Source of the DNA: an uncultured Bacteroidia bacterium
Lineage (GTDB): Bacteria; Bacteroidota; Bacteroidia; Bacteroidales; Prolixibacteraceae
NCBI GenBank assembly: GCA_903902325.1
Contig: CAIUUO010000016.1
Span: 1 to 39,032, forward strand
Direction of reading: 5' to 3'
Length of the DNA: 39,032 nucleotides
This document shows positions 25,354 through 34,800 of this stretch, in pieces (the stretch's first letter is position 1; each line of letters opens with the position of its first letter). The notes beneath the pieces were generated by a model. It had not been told where the DNA came from. It saw only the letters and a list, made by a program, of their open reading frames with translations, and searched no databases. Position numbers and translations under genes: made by a program.

Positions 25354-26805
25354 ATGTTACAGAAATATATTGGCATTTCAAACCTGAAATTGCTTCGAAG
25401 TATGTTAGTCATGGTCATTGCTCTAACTATATTGTGCTGTAAAAAAAGCAACAACCAGAATAATGTGGATGCGATTCAACGGGTGCAAGCGGCCCGCGTG
25501 AACGATTTCCTGGACATGATTGGGATATGTGGTCATGCAAGTGGAAATATTACTCCCAACCTCAACGTGCCGCTGGTTCTGGCAAATATGCAATACATTG
25601 GCGCCCGCAAATACCGTGATGACCTGGGAGCAATCCATTCGTGGCAATTGGCAGTACTACAAGCTCTTGCCAAGACTGGTATTAAGTTGATCGCTACTCC
25701 CCCAAACTCCGGAAACCTTACCACATCTTACAATTTGGTCATGTCGGATCTGTTGGCTGTAGCAAAGACCTGGAACGACCTTGCTCCAAATGCCCTGTTC
25801 GCATTAGAGGGCCCCAACGAACCGATCAACTTCCCGATTACTTATAACGGCAATTCGGGTGGCGGGGCATCCGGGTCATTTCTCCCGGTGGCCAATTTTC
25901 AGCGGGATTGGTATGCTGCGATCAAAGCTGACCCTGCTCTGAAAAATATTCCAGTCTGGTCTGTAACAGCGACCGGTGCAGAGAAGGAAAATGTCGGCCT
26001 TCAATTCCTGACAATCCCGGATAATGCCGGGACGACCTTTCCTGCGGGCATCACCTTCTCTGATGCTTTAAACATGCACGTTTACACTGTATATGACAAA
26101 AGTCCAACCAGTGTCGATCCAGGCGGAAACCATTTTGACCGACAGCTGACGGGCGAATTCGTCAGCACCTATCGGAATCATTTTTCAGGCTATACCCTTA
26201 CGCAAACCAGGACAATGCCGAAGGCGATCACGGAATTCGGTTATCACACAAATGGCAGCACCGGACCAAGGGTAGATCTGGCGACACAGGCCAAAAACAT
26301 ATCCACCGGATTGCTAAATGCCTTTGTACAGAAATACTCCGTTGTCTGTATTTATGAACTTTATGATCTGGGTGACGGGTTCGGCATTTTCACATTTTCC
26401 GGCTCGCCCCGCACAAGTGCCACATATTTGCATAATCTGACAACCATCATGGCAGATGCCGGAAGCAGCGCTGCCACTTTCTCACCAGGTAGCCTGAATT
26501 ATACCCTTTCAGGGATGCCTGCTACCGGAATGTCGATGCTATTTCAGAAATCGGATGGTCGCTTTCAACTGGTTCTCTGGAACAATGTCATAAATTATGA
26601 CCTGAATACGCAACAATCCATTACCATTCCTCCGGTCAGTGTAAAAGTCTTAATGGGCACCGGAAAGGCGAATATGGAGGTATTCGATCTAACTGTTGGA
26701 ACCCAATCTACAAGCAAATCAGACAATACAACCGGCATCAACGTATCGCTTGCGGATTACCCGCTTATTATTGACATTCTGCCCGGTACAACTTCATCCT
26801 TGTAG
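25354..26805 (+). CDS. clan GH-A glycosidase-like lipoprotein
   Basis: A 483-residue probable lipoprotein. The leader SMLVMVIALTILCCKKSNN has Cys followed by Lys-Lys, as is usual in Bacteroidota; the ATG at 25402 is a possible shorter start. The TIM-barrel part (about 50-370) shows the clan GH-A pair: acid/base Glu156 in LEGPNEP and nucleophile Glu294 in ITEFGYH, 138 residues apart. The C-terminal 100 residues form a small beta domain (FQLVLWNNVINYDL, SVKVLMG). It resembles GH39-like and related beta-glycosidase-fold proteins; the family number and substrate cannot be fixed from reading. It stands alone. Confidence 0.78.
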   Translation: MLQKYIGISNLKLLRSMLVMVIALTILCCKKSNNQNNVDAIQRVQAARVNDFLDMIGICGHASGNITPNLNVPLVLANMQYIGARKYRDDLGAIHSWQLAVLQALAKTGIKLIATPPNSGNLTTSYNLVMSDLLAVAKTWNDLAPNALFALEGPNEPINFPITYNGNSGGGASGSFLPVANFQRDWYAAIKADPALKNIPVWSVTATGAEKENVGLQFLTIPDNAGTTFPAGITFSDALNMHVYTVYDKSPTSVDPGGNHFDRQLTGEFVSTYRNHFSGYTLTQTRTMPKAITEFGYHTNGSTGPRVDLATQAKNISTGLLNAFVQKYSVVCIYELYDLGDGFGIFTFSGSPRTSATYLHNLTTIMADAGSSAATFSPGSLNYTLSGMPATGMSMLFQKSDGRFQLVLWNNVINYDLNTQQSITIPPVSVKVLMGTGKANMEVFDLTVGTQSTSKSDNTTGINVSLADYPLIIDILPGTTSSL

Positions 26806-26817
26806 CGAATTTTCATC

Positions 26818-26846
26818 TTGGAGTAAAACAAAAAACACCTGCAAAT
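26818..26846. repeat. dispersed hairpin repeat, half copy 2
   Basis: Only the left arm is kept: GG(A)GTAAAACAAAAAACACCTGCAA, nearly identical to the start of the copy at 38643, followed by diverged sequence. It lies between two convergent genes. With no right arm it cannot form the hairpin. Confidence 0.6.
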
Positions 26847-26885
26847 AGTCCTGGCTAATAATTGAAGCGAGAATAATATCCTGGT

Positions 26886-27500
26886 TTAATTGAAGATTAT
26901 TTTAATATTGAACCGTGGTGTATTACCGGTTCTTTCACCCGATTGAGTTGCATCAATTTTGTCGCGAAACCACCATTGCTCGTAATAAGCGAACACCCCA
27001 TATACATAGAAAAAGAGATCATTCCCATCCTCCATCGTTACGTTAACGATACCCGCCGGATCTACAGGTACTGAACCCGAGTAATGGGCATCATAACATT
27101 TCAACTCTTTCAGACCTAAAAATTTCCATTGAAATGCAAAGCCCCCGCCTGAATTGAACAATTTTCCGTAATTAGGATTTACATAATTAGAAAATGAGCA
27201 ACTGAAAGTAAACTTGTACGGTCCCTTCTTTACCAATTTCACGTTAATCTCTTTCGTAACTGCATCCTGGGAGATGCTTTCGACTTTATTGGATCCGGAA
27301 ACTTCGATGTTCCCCGAAATACGATAGTCACACGCGGTAGTGTCTTTTGCAGAATCGACCGATTTTTGGGTGAAGGTGAAATTGAATCCTTCCGACTTCC
27401 CTTTCATTTTCTCCCCGTTTTTAGGAACCACCCTTGTTTGACAATTCCCAAAATCAGCTAAAATCAGCATCAGAACGAAAAGGAAAATTGTTTTTTTCAT
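26886..27500 (-). CDS. secreted protein of unknown function
   Basis: No family is recognised. The 204-residue product has a signal peptide (KKTIFLFVLMLILADFGNCQ) and then a beta-rich body with four to five cysteines (DTTACDYRISG, FTFSCSFSNYV, LKCYDAH) and aromatic strands near the end (YEQWWFRD, FNIKIIFN). It lies 21 bases after the PQQ-type propeller gene on the same strand and is probably cotranscribed. The cysteines suggest a disulphide-stabilised periplasmic or surface protein. Confidence 0.65.
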   Translation of the reverse strand: MKKTIFLFVLMLILADFGNCQTRVVPKNGEKMKGKSEGFNFTFTQKSVDSAKDTTACDYRISGNIEVSGSNKVESISQDAVTKEINVKLVKKGPYKFTFSCSFSNYVNPNYGKLFNSGGGFAFQWKFLGLKELKCYDAHYSGSVPVDPAGIVNVTMEDGNDLFFYVYGVFAYYEQWWFRDKIDATQSGERTGNTPRFNIKIIFN

Positions 27501-27521
27501 GATACCCGGTTATAATTTTGT

Positions 27522-28769
27522 TTAATCCCCAATATGGTAAACCAGCAATGCATTTCCATGCCTGATCAGCAACAGTTTATTGTAAATGGATGGGTGCACC
27601 CAATGTGGTCCTTCGCCACCTTTCACCTGAAATGTGCTGATTATTTTCAAGTCACTGGTGTCAGGTTCTACCAGGGCAACATGTCCACCTTTTTCTTCAT
27701 ACAAGTATAACATGCCATCGGCCGAAATAACAGATCCTTTGGTGAACCAATTCTTCTCCCAGTTGGTTTTTCCAGTTTCCCAATCAACCGATGCCCAGTT
27801 TCCCCTGGTATTATCAAGCATCGTTGAGCCATAAATTGCCCCGTTAAGTAAAACCAAACCGCCATGATGCGTATCGAGGACATCGTTTTTCCATTTCAGG
27901 GAAATCGATTTCCCATCGTCGGAAATATGAAAAAGCATGGCAGGCTGTTTGTTGCCATAGGTAATAAAAATGTCTCCTTTGCAGAAAAGAGGTGTGTTGG
28001 CTGCTTCGCCTTTCCCATTCCCTGTTATCGTATGAAACTGTATGGTATTGTAACTCCAGAGGACATTCCCGTTGCTTGCATCAATCCCGACAAGATCGTC
28101 GGAAGTTTGTACCAGCACGATTTTCATTCCGGCCCATTCGACCAAAGATGATGAAGCATACGATTTGCTGCCACCCGTGCTTTTGCTTTTCCAAAGTAAT
28201 TCACCTGTTTTTTTGCGATAGGCTACAAGGGTTGTTTTATCGCCCCCGGTCACGTATAAAGCAGCCTCGTGGGTTAAAAGTACCGACTCCACATTTCCCC
28301 AGTACATATTTTTACCCTCGAAATCTTTTAGTGGCTCCTTTCTCCAGATTTCTTCTCCTGCGTTCGTACTCAGGCAAACCAGGTCACCCATCCCACCAAT
28401 CAGGTAAATCCGGTCATTTTCGATGGTTGGCGTTCCCCGCGATTCCGGATATGTTCTTATCCATGCGTGACTGTATGGTTTTTCCCAAAGCACCTTTCCA
28501 TCCATATCGCAGGCCGAAATGACATCAACTGTATCGGATTTAAGACCGGTTACATAAATTATATTTTTATAAACTACGGGCTGTGACAATCCTTTCCCGA
28601 TGGTTTCGATTTTGAATTTTAAGGTGGGTCCTTCGTCAGGCCATTTTTTCAGCAGTCCCGTTTCAAGATAAATGCCATCGCGTGCTGGACCCCTCCACTG
28701 CGAAATTTGGTCGTCTGGACTCATTTGCAATACCAGAAAAGTTATTAAAAGTAGCAGTAGTAGTTTCAT
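27522..28769 (-). CDS. exported PQQ-like beta-propeller repeat protein
   Basis: A 415-residue exported protein with signal segment MKLLLLLLITFLVLQ, then the WRGPARDGIY opening typical of PQQ-binding-like propellers. Repeats include GDLVCLSTNAGEEIWRKEP, YRKKTGELLWKSKS and IDASNGNVLWSY. Such propellers can be cofactor-free scaffolds; no dehydrogenase residues are obvious. The frame stays open upstream to 28889, but the signal peptide marks the ATG at 28769 as the start. It heads a two-gene operon with the unknown secreted protein. Confidence 0.88.
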   Translation of the reverse strand: MKLLLLLLITFLVLQMSPDDQISQWRGPARDGIYLETGLLKKWPDEGPTLKFKIETIGKGLSQPVVYKNIIYVTGLKSDTVDVISACDMDGKVLWEKPYSHAWIRTYPESRGTPTIENDRIYLIGGMGDLVCLSTNAGEEIWRKEPLKDFEGKNMYWGNVESVLLTHEAALYVTGGDKTTLVAYRKKTGELLWKSKSTGGSKSYASSSLVEWAGMKIVLVQTSDDLVGIDASNGNVLWSYNTIQFHTITGNGKGEAANTPLFCKGDIFITYGNKQPAMLFHISDDGKSISLKWKNDVLDTHHGGLVLLNGAIYGSTMLDNTRGNWASVDWETGKTNWEKNWFTKGSVISADGMLYLYEEKGGHVALVEPDTSDLKIISTFQVKGGEGPHWVHPSIYNKLLLIRHGNALLVYHIGD

Positions 28770-29086
28770 AAAAAAAACATTTTGATGCAGTCGTTTTTTA
28801 GTTTTATAAAGGAAAGAAAAAATAGGCGACCACACACGAAAAAGCCTGATTATGTAGTTCCATTTATAGAAAAAATGGAGAGGAGTCATGATTTCATATG
28901 CTTTCCAATGAGATTCACAGTTAGTCTCCCTAAGTATATAAATTTTAAAATTTTACACGGGAATAATTTGAATTATTATCGATAATTACGAATCTGCTTA
29001 GTAATTAAATTATCTTAGCTCACGAAATCTTCCGGTTCAATATCGGAAAGCATGATCGATCATCCAATCAATAATTCAATCCCAGA
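28770..29086. other. divergent intergenic region, 317 bases
   Basis: AT-rich spacer between the propeller gene and the phospholipase gene. It holds two AT-rich palindromes: AAATTTT-AAAATTT near 28940-28955 and AATAATT-TG-AATTATT at 28962-28977. TATCTTAG near 29010 is one base off TAnnTTTG. No RNA gene or terminator is visible. Confidence 0.35.
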
Positions 29087-29917
29087 ATGAAGTTTAAACA
29101 ATACGTCACCTGGTTTGCATTAGTAATCCTCCTCTGCAGTTGGGGAGAAAAGGGCCATCAAAAAATCAACGGATCGGCCCCTGAATTTTTCCATGGCAGA
29201 CTGAACAGATACAAAGGATGGTCAGCTGTGCTTTCTGAACATGGTTCTGACCCCGACAACAGGAGAAGAACCGATCCAATGGAAGGGATCAGGCATTACA
29301 TCGATATTGACGCTTACCAGGATTTCGTTGAAACCCATCTAATTGTTGAAGGGAAAGAGGAGGCATTCAAAAAGTACGGGAAAGAATTTGTCAGGAAAAA
29401 TGGTACGCTTCCCTGGGTAACCGACTCGACCTACCATGCTTTGGTCAAACAGTTCAAGGCAAAAGAATGGAAAAAAGTTGTGCTGACAGCAGCAGATCTT
29501 GGGCATTATGTTGGCGATGGTCACATGCCGCTGCATCTTACCACAAATTACGACGGTGAGCTTACAGGACAAAAAGGTATTCACAGCCGGTATGAATCGA
29601 AAATGATCAACCAGTACATTGACTCGATAACTGTCAAACGTTCCCACTTGCATAAAGTGAAAAATGTAAGCCGTTACGTCTTCGATTACATGTATTTCAA
29701 TTACCAGTTCAAGGATTCACTTTTGAATGCGGATAAACTTGCGTTTGAAAAGGCAAAAAAAAGTTATTCCTTCAACTATTATCCGACACTTTGGGCTCAG
29801 ACAAAAGGATTTACGCTATTGATGATAGAGAATTCCTCCAAATCACTGGCAGAGCTGATCAGGACGGCATGGATTGAAGCCGGCAGACCCCGTATTCCTC
29901 GAGAGATTAGTCTCTAA
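29087..29917 (+). CDS. zinc-dependent phospholipase C family protein
   Basis: A 276-residue exported protein. The mature N-terminus WGEKGHQKING gives the Trp and His zinc ligands of the phospholipase C/S1-P1 nuclease fold. Further ligands are in EHGSDPDNRR, RHYIDIDAY, AADLGHYVGDGHMPLHL and GIHSRYES. The spacing and sequence follow the Bacteroidota phospholipase C-like group rather than classic S1 nuclease. Likely activity is phosphodiester hydrolysis of lipids or nucleic acids outside the cytoplasm. It stands alone; the DUF1761 gene follows 73 bases later. Confidence 0.85.
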   Translation: MKFKQYVTWFALVILLCSWGEKGHQKINGSAPEFFHGRLNRYKGWSAVLSEHGSDPDNRRRTDPMEGIRHYIDIDAYQDFVETHLIVEGKEEAFKKYGKEFVRKNGTLPWVTDSTYHALVKQFKAKEWKKVVLTAADLGHYVGDGHMPLHLTTNYDGELTGQKGIHSRYESKMINQYIDSITVKRSHLHKVKNVSRYVFDYMYFNYQFKDSLLNADKLAFEKAKKSYSFNYYPTLWAQTKGFTLLMIENSSKSLAELIRTAWIEAGRPRIPREISL

Positions 29918-29990
29918 GCAAGCCGAATTAACTATATTTTAAATCATACGTAGAACAAAAAGGAAATTAAATCCTTTAAATCTATTACGT

Positions 29991-30407
29991 ATGGTTTATC
30001 CTTTCATCAATGTTTGGGCCGTGCTTGCGGGTACGCTTGCCCTTTGGGTGCTAGGCGCCCTTTGGTATAGTCCGGTATTATTCGGAAAAATCTGGCAAAA
30101 AGAGGTTGGATTCAAAGAGGAGGGAGTTACCAAAGCGAGTCTCTTTCTGGTCTTTGGCCTCAGTTTCCTAGCCATGCTATTCATGGTTTGGGCTTTGAAT
30201 TTCGTGATTAACTCTCACAAGCCTGAGGATGTAAGCCTGTTAAGGGGATTGCAATATGGTGCCTTTTCCGGTTTTTTCTTTTCCATGATGACCATGGGAG
30301 TCAATTACCTGTACCAGCGCCGTTCGGTAACGTTATGGCTTATTGACGGATCCTATATGGTTAGCGGGCTCGGAATTGCCGGCATGATACTGGGAGGATG
30401 GAGATAG
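29991..30407 (+). CDS. DUF1761 membrane protein
   Basis: A 138-residue inner-membrane protein with four predicted transmembrane segments. The opening INVWAVLAGTLALWVLGALWY, then SPVLFGKIWQKEVGF, is the DUF1761 signature. The final segment ends GLGIAGMILGGW. Function unknown for the family. Confidence 0.88.
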   Translation: MVYPFINVWAVLAGTLALWVLGALWYSPVLFGKIWQKEVGFKEEGVTKASLFLVFGLSFLAMLFMVWALNFVINSHKPEDVSLLRGLQYGAFSGFFFSMMTMGVNYLYQRRSVTLWLIDGSYMVSGLGIAGMILGGWR

Positions 30408-30474
30408 GTTCAAGATTCTGGTCAATAAAGAACAAAGGGTTGAGAATTCGGACTATTAAAATCACTGTGTCGAC

Positions 30475-30557
30475 CCGGCATACAACGAGAAACACCTACG
30501 AGTCACCCTTGTAGGTGTTTGCTTTTGAGAAGGTTCCAAGCACGGCATGATACTACA
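30475..30557. repeat. dispersed hairpin repeat with tRNA-like tail, copy 3
   Basis: AAACACCTAC (30490-30499) pairs with GTAGGTGTTT (30511-30520). Relative to the other copies the stem has changed CTGC/GCAG to CTAC/GTAG on both sides, which keeps the pairing. A tRNA T-loop-like GCATGAT lies 25 bases beyond the hairpin, the same spacing as in the copy at 38643. Confidence 0.75.
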
Positions 30558-30606
30558 ATTGGATTCTAAAAAATGTTAAATTTTTCCGGGAATCTTTATA
30601 TATAAA

Positions 30607-30614
30607 TATCTTTG
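30607..30614 (+). promoter_or_regulatory. -7 element TATCTTTG before the RND operon
   Basis: TATCTTTG matches TAnnTTTG; only a T-run lies near the -33 position. Transcription from about 30620 would leave a leader of about 95 bases that contains two small inverted repeats. Confidence 0.5.
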
Positions 30615-30716
30615 GCGTCAATTGAAATACCCATGAGACCATTATCACACTTACCGAATCAGCCGACTGTCGGATGGGTATTCCATCAGACCATAAAAAA
30701 AAACAAATTATAACAC

Positions 30717-31790
30717 ATGAATAGAATCGTTTTATTGTTGGTATTCATCGCTTTAGCAAGTTTTTCCGCTTGCCATTCCAAACAGGAGCAAAAAAGTGAA
30801 ACCGGTAAATTTACGGTCACAACCCCGCTGGTGAAGGATACCTCTTTCATCAAAGAGTACGTGGCTGAGATACAATCGCTTCAGAATATTGAGATCCGCG
30901 CAAAAGTGAAAGGGTATATTGAGTCCATACATGTTGACGAGGGACAGCTTGTAAAGGCGGGTCAGCTTCTTTTTACCATCCGGCCCAAAGAGTATGAAGC
31001 CGAATTATTGAAGGCCAGGGCGAACCTCAAAACGGCGGAACTGGAATTGCAAAATGTCAGAAAACTGACTGAAAAGAATATCGTCTCACAAACGGAGCTC
31101 GATGCAGCAGAGGCTAAACTGGAGGAAGCCAAAGCGGAGGAAGGTCTGGCGGCATTGTATGTTTCCTATACGCAGGTAAAAGCACCCTTTACAGGGACTA
31201 TCGACCGGCTGAAATTTAAAGTTGGAAGTTTGATCGATGAGGGCACCCTTCTGACTACCCTCTCAGACAACAAAGAGGTATACGCTTACTTTAACCTTTC
31301 CGAATCGGAATACCTCGATTACCAATCACAAACCCTGGATAAGGGGAAAAATAGTGTCTCACTGATGTTGGCCAACAATCGACCGCATCCTTATCCCGGT
31401 GTGGTCGAAGCTGTAGCCGGTGAATTCGACAAAAACACTGGAAATATTGCTTTCAGGGCCAGGTTCCCAAACCCTGATCTGCTTTTAAAACAAGGAGAAA
31501 CGGGCAAGGTACAACTGAAGGCTGATCTTAAAAATGTATTGATAATACCTCAGAAATCAACCTTTGAAATGCAGGATCGAATCTATGTCTATGTAGTGGA
31601 TAAAGACAATGTGGTCAAAGCCAGGTATATTTCTATCAAACAGAAAATAACAAATCTTTATGTGATTGAAAGCGGACTTTCGGAGAGCGAAACGTTTCTC
31701 CTTGAAGGAATTCAGAACATAAAGGAGGATGAAAAGATACAGCCTGTTTTCATCGCGCCAAAGCAGGCCATCGCCTCTTCGGTTAATTAA
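30717..31790 (+). CDS. RND efflux periplasmic adaptor lipoprotein
   Basis: A 357-residue membrane-fusion protein of the AcrA/MexA type. The lipoprotein leader VFIALASFSACHSK carries a good lipobox (FSAC). It has a barrel-sandwich lipoyl half (EIRAKVKGYIESIHVDEGQL), an alpha hairpin at about 95-140 (ANLKTAELELQNVRKL) and the second lipoyl half (YTQVKAPFTGTIDRL). A beta barrel and membrane-proximal domain follow. It links the inner-membrane pump and outer-membrane channel encoded by the next two genes. First gene of a three-gene operon with gaps of 28 and 4 bases. Confidence 0.94.
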   Translation: MNRIVLLLVFIALASFSACHSKQEQKSETGKFTVTTPLVKDTSFIKEYVAEIQSLQNIEIRAKVKGYIESIHVDEGQLVKAGQLLFTIRPKEYEAELLKARANLKTAELELQNVRKLTEKNIVSQTELDAAEAKLEEAKAEEGLAALYVSYTQVKAPFTGTIDRLKFKVGSLIDEGTLLTTLSDNKEVYAYFNLSESEYLDYQSQTLDKGKNSVSLMLANNRPHPYPGVVEAVAGEFDKNTGNIAFRARFPNPDLLLKQGETGKVQLKADLKNVLIIPQKSTFEMQDRIYVYVVDKDNVVKARYISIKQKITNLYVIESGLSESETFLLEGIQNIKEDEKIQPVFIAPKQAIASSVN

Positions 31791-31818
31791 TTGAAATCTA
31801 TTATTCAAGGTAAATCAT

Positions 31819-34800
31819 ATGTTCGATAAATTCATTCATAGACCTGTACTGTCCATTGTTATTTCATTGATCATAACATTACTCGGTGCTCTGGCAATTA
31901 CCCGGCTGCCTGTCACTCAGTTTCCATCCATCTCCCCACCCAAGGTGAATGTCACGGCCGAATACCCCGGTGCGAATGGCGAACTCATGATCAAAGCGGT
32001 TGTCATTCCCCTGGAGCGTGCAATCAATGGGGTTGCCGGGATGAAGTACATCGATTCCGATGCCGGAAATGATGGAGAATGTTCTATTAATGTCATTTTT
32101 GAATTGGGTACGGATCCGAATATCGCTGCAATAAATGTTCAAAATCGGGTTGCAGCAGTACTCAACAAGCTGCCACCTGAAGTAGTAAAAGAGGGCGTAA
32201 AGATTACCCGGGAAGAGCCCAATATGCTGATGTATGTAAACATATTCAGCAAAGACCCAAGCCTGGATATCAATTTCCTTTACAATTTTGCCGATATTAA
32301 TGTCCTTGCCGATATCAAGCGGATTGATGGTGTGGGCTTTGCCGATATTCTCGGGAACCGCGAATATGCCATGAGAATTTGGTTGAAACCCGACCGGATG
32401 CTGGCCTATTCGATTTCAGCGGATGAGGTTCTGAAGGCTCTGGATGAACAAAACCTTGAAGCAGCGCCTGGAAAGACAGGTGAGAGTTCCGGAAAGAGAT
32501 CCCAGACCTTCGAGTATGTCCTGAAATTTCCCGGAAGGTTCAGCAGCGAGGAAGGTTACAAGAACATCATACTGAGAGCGAGTCCGGACGGACAAATCAT
32601 TCGGATCAAGGATGTTGCCGATGTTGAATTTGGGAGTACCTATTACGATCTCTATTCCAAACTGAATGGAAAACCTGCAGCTTCCATCCTGATTAAACAA
32701 TCCTATGGAAGCAATGCCAGTGTAGTGATCAGCCAGATAAAGCAACGGATGGCAGAAATAAAGGAAGCTTCCTTTCCCAAAGGGATGGATTATGAGATAA
32801 GCTATGACGTTTCAAAATTCCTCGATGCATCCATCGAGAAGGTTATTCACACACTTATTGAAGCCTTTATCCTGGTAAGTCTGGTGGTGTTCGTCTTTCT
32901 GGGCGATTGGCGCTCTACCATCATTCCGGCCATTGCCGTCCCGGTATCCCTGATAGGAACCTTCTTTTTCATGCAGTTTTTTGGTATCTCTTTAAACCTG
33001 ATCACACTCTTTGCCATGGTATTGGCCATAGGGATCGTCGTAGATAACGCAATAGTTGTCGTTGAGGCGGTACATGCGAAGATGGAGGAAAAAAACCTCG
33101 GCCCTAAACGGGCAACTGAATTGGCGATGTCAGAAATCAGCGGGGCGATCATCGCCATTACACTGGTTATGGCGGCAGTATTTATTCCGGTATCCTTTAT
33201 GTCGGGTCCGGTAGGCGTATTCTATCGGCAGTTCTCCATCACAATGGTGACCTCCATTATTTTGTCAGGAGTCGTTGCGTTAACCCTGACTCCGGCATTG
33301 TGTGCAGCCATTCTGAAAGACAAGCGTAGCTTAAGAGGAAAAGGAGGATGGCTGACGCTGCAATTGGAGCGGTTTAACCAATGGTTTAACCGGGTTCAGG
33401 GAGGATATAAAATTGCGTTGTCTGCCATCGTAAACCGCAGAGTGCTTACTGTAATTGCATTGTTGGCATTCTGTCTTGCCACCTGGGGTTTGAGTTTCAA
33501 AATTCCTTCCGGGTTTATTCCCAACGAAGATCAGGGAGTATTTTATGCCATCATCCTGACACCTGCCGGCTCGACTATTGAACGGACGGATGCGGTTCTG
33601 GGTGAAATTCAGAAGGTGGCCAACGGGTTGGAGGATATTGAGTCTGTTTCGACCGTTGCCGGATTTGAAATTCTTTCGGAAGGAACCGAAGCCTGTTCAG
33701 GAACCTGCCTGATTAACCTAAAAAGCTGGGGAGAACGAAAACATACCGTCGATGAGGTGATGAAAGAGTTGGGAGAAAAGACCAGGAATATAAAAGGTGC
33801 TACCATTGAATTCTTCCCTCCACCGGCAGTACCCGGCTATGGTGCTGCCGGCGGTTTTGAGCTAAGGCTTTTAGACAAAACAGGGAGTGGTGATTATAAA
33901 AAAATGGAAGCGGTAAGCAAGGAGTTCACAAGAGACCTGAATAAAAGACCTGAACTGTCCTCGGCATTTACCTTTTATGATGCCAGCTTTCCACAATACA
34001 TGCTGCATGTTGATAACGACAAAGCCATGCAGAAAGGGGTCACCATTGACAATGCAATGAGTAACCTTTCGACCCTCATCGGAAGTGAATATGCCACTAA
34101 CTTTATTAAATATGATCATCAATACAAGGTGATGGTGCAAACACTTCCGCAATACAGGGCTCAACCACAGGACATCCTGAAATTGTGCGCAAAAAATGAA
34201 CGGGGTGAAATGGTCCCCTACTCTGCCTTCATGACTATTGAGAAGGTATATGGTCTCGAAGAAATTACCAGGCATAACATGTACAATTCATCTGAGATCA
34301 GTGGTGGAGCTGCTCCGGGCTACAGCAGCGGAAGTGCCATTGATGCAGTTGTCGCGGTAGCTAAGGAGAAGTTGCCCCGTGGCTATGCCATCGAATGGGC
34401 CGGCATATCCACGGATGAAGTGGGCAGAGGGAACGAGGCAATTTATATCTTCCTGATCTGTATGATCTTCGTGTATCTGCTCTTAGCCGCACAGTACGAA
34501 AGTTTTATCCTCCCGCTTCCTATCATTCTCTCCTTGCCTACCGGGATTTTTGGCGCATTCTTCCTTTTGTCGGTATTGGGCTTGGAAAACAATATCTATG
34601 CTCAGGTAGCGATGGTCATGTTAATTGGACTATTGGGCAAGAATGCCGTTTTGATCGTTGAGTTTGCTGTACAAAAACACCGGGCCGGCCAAACGATCTT
34701 CGAAGCAGCCATCTCAGGGGGTGCCGTCAGGCTCCGGCCCATCTTAATGACATCCTTTGCCTTTATTGCCGGGTTAATACCCCTCGTACTTGCCACAGGT

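Larger units (their letters stand above)
30408..30716. other. intergenic region with hairpin repeat and efflux promoter, 309 bases
   Basis: It contains hairpin repeat copy 3 with its tRNA-like tail (30475-30557) and the -7 element TATCTTTG (30607-30614). In the leader there are two small inverted repeats, CCGAC-T-GTCGG (30663-30673) and GATGG-GTATT-CCATC (about 30672-30686). Confidence 0.5.

Noticed and set aside
27992-28522. 176-codon forward frame opposite the PQQ-type propeller gene
   Set aside because: A shadow of the propeller coding sequence; the product is rich in Ser, Arg, Pro and Cys with no recognisable fold.
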